Below, in pieces: positions 63,821 to 64,000 of a stretch of 64,000 bases of DNA. The notes under the pieces are model-generated. The model ran no database searches, was not told where the DNA came from, and saw only the letters and a program-made list of their open reading frames with translations. Positions within the stretch are counted from its first letter, which is position 1. Every line of letters begins with the position of its first letter. The translations under genes and the position numbers were made by a program. Source of the DNA: Anaerolineaceae bacterium. Its GTDB lineage: Bacteria > Chloroflexota > Anaerolineae > Anaerolineales > Anaerolineaceae. The stretch is from contig JAENZD010000001.1 of assembly GCA_016841445.1 (NCBI GenBank), forward strand, positions 434,001 to 498,000. Direction: 5' to 3'.

Positions 63821-64000
63821 AAGTCCATTTGTTTGAGGGAAAACACGTATCCAGGCTGGAAATCCGATTGAATCATTGATAGTTAAAAGGATAGCGTAAA
63901 TATCAATAAGTGGGGGTTCCATTTATTGCTTTAATTTTCAATAATATTAATTTGACCAACCTTAAAATATCTCAGATTTTTCCTCAATTCTATTTTAGAC

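Overview
The window looks like chromosomal DNA of an anaerobic or facultative member of the Chloroflexota, most likely class Anaerolineae. This is inferred, not searched. The clues are lipoproteins with Thr/Pro-rich stalks, kinase-like proteins paired with TPR proteins, CARDB and SH3 surface proteins, the linked pair of TIGR03960- and TIGR03936-type radical SAM proteins, an MrfAB repair pair, a KDSR-like reductase and a family of palindromic intergenic repeats. There is no phage, insertion sequence, CRISPR array or rRNA.

Layout. 1-5060 (minus): a TPR protein cut by the window edge and two protein-kinase-like proteins. 5219-7866 (minus): a tight yebC-ruvC-rRNA methyltransferase-ruvA operon. 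7968-11757 (minus): an overlapping mrfA-mrfB helicase/exonuclease pair; the helicase carries an inserted HNH nuclease motif. 11930-19881: an MFS transporter, a KDSR-like SDR, an FmdB zinc ribbon, a Nudix gene with an in-frame stop, an epimerase-type threonine dehydrogenase, a PP2C/SpoIIE phosphatase and two lipoproteins, one an extracellular nuclease. 19898-20484: ten 60-bp palindromic tandem repeats, directly before ssrA (tmRNA, 20561-20959). 21122-31822: an Ldh/Mdh-family dehydrogenase, an RlmI-like methyltransferase, ligA, tRNA-Arg, a PrsW protease, a radical SAM/SDR/DUF503 operon and an FAH-family hydrolase. 31870-44523: tRNA-Val, surface proteins, a PAP2 phosphatase, a serine hydrolase, an APH-fold kinase, a PD-(D/E)XK nuclease, a methyltransferase and a dienelactone hydrolase with an in-frame stop.

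44802-52822 (minus) is the most coherent metabolic locus: GH13 amylase, FGGY gluconokinase, 6-phosphogluconate dehydrogenase, a mannonate/fructuronate-type SDR, a LarA-family (nickel-pincer) protein and a PfkB sugar-acid kinase. A reasonable reading is that fructuronate or mannonate is reduced and then epimerised at C2 to gluconate, phosphorylated and fed to ribulose-5-phosphate. 53014-55870 holds cutA and a four-domain CoA-disulfide reductase/rhodanese/TusA/DsrE fusion. 56265-57469 is a frameshifted MFS gene. 59230-63820 holds malic enzyme, an SMP-30 lactonase, glycerate 2-kinase and DegV, all on the plus strand.

Three accessory genes (Nudix, dienelactone hydrolase, MFS) each carry a single lesion that splits an otherwise well conserved frame. 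They may be young pseudogenes or sequence errors. Five kinds of palindromic intergenic element recur through the window.
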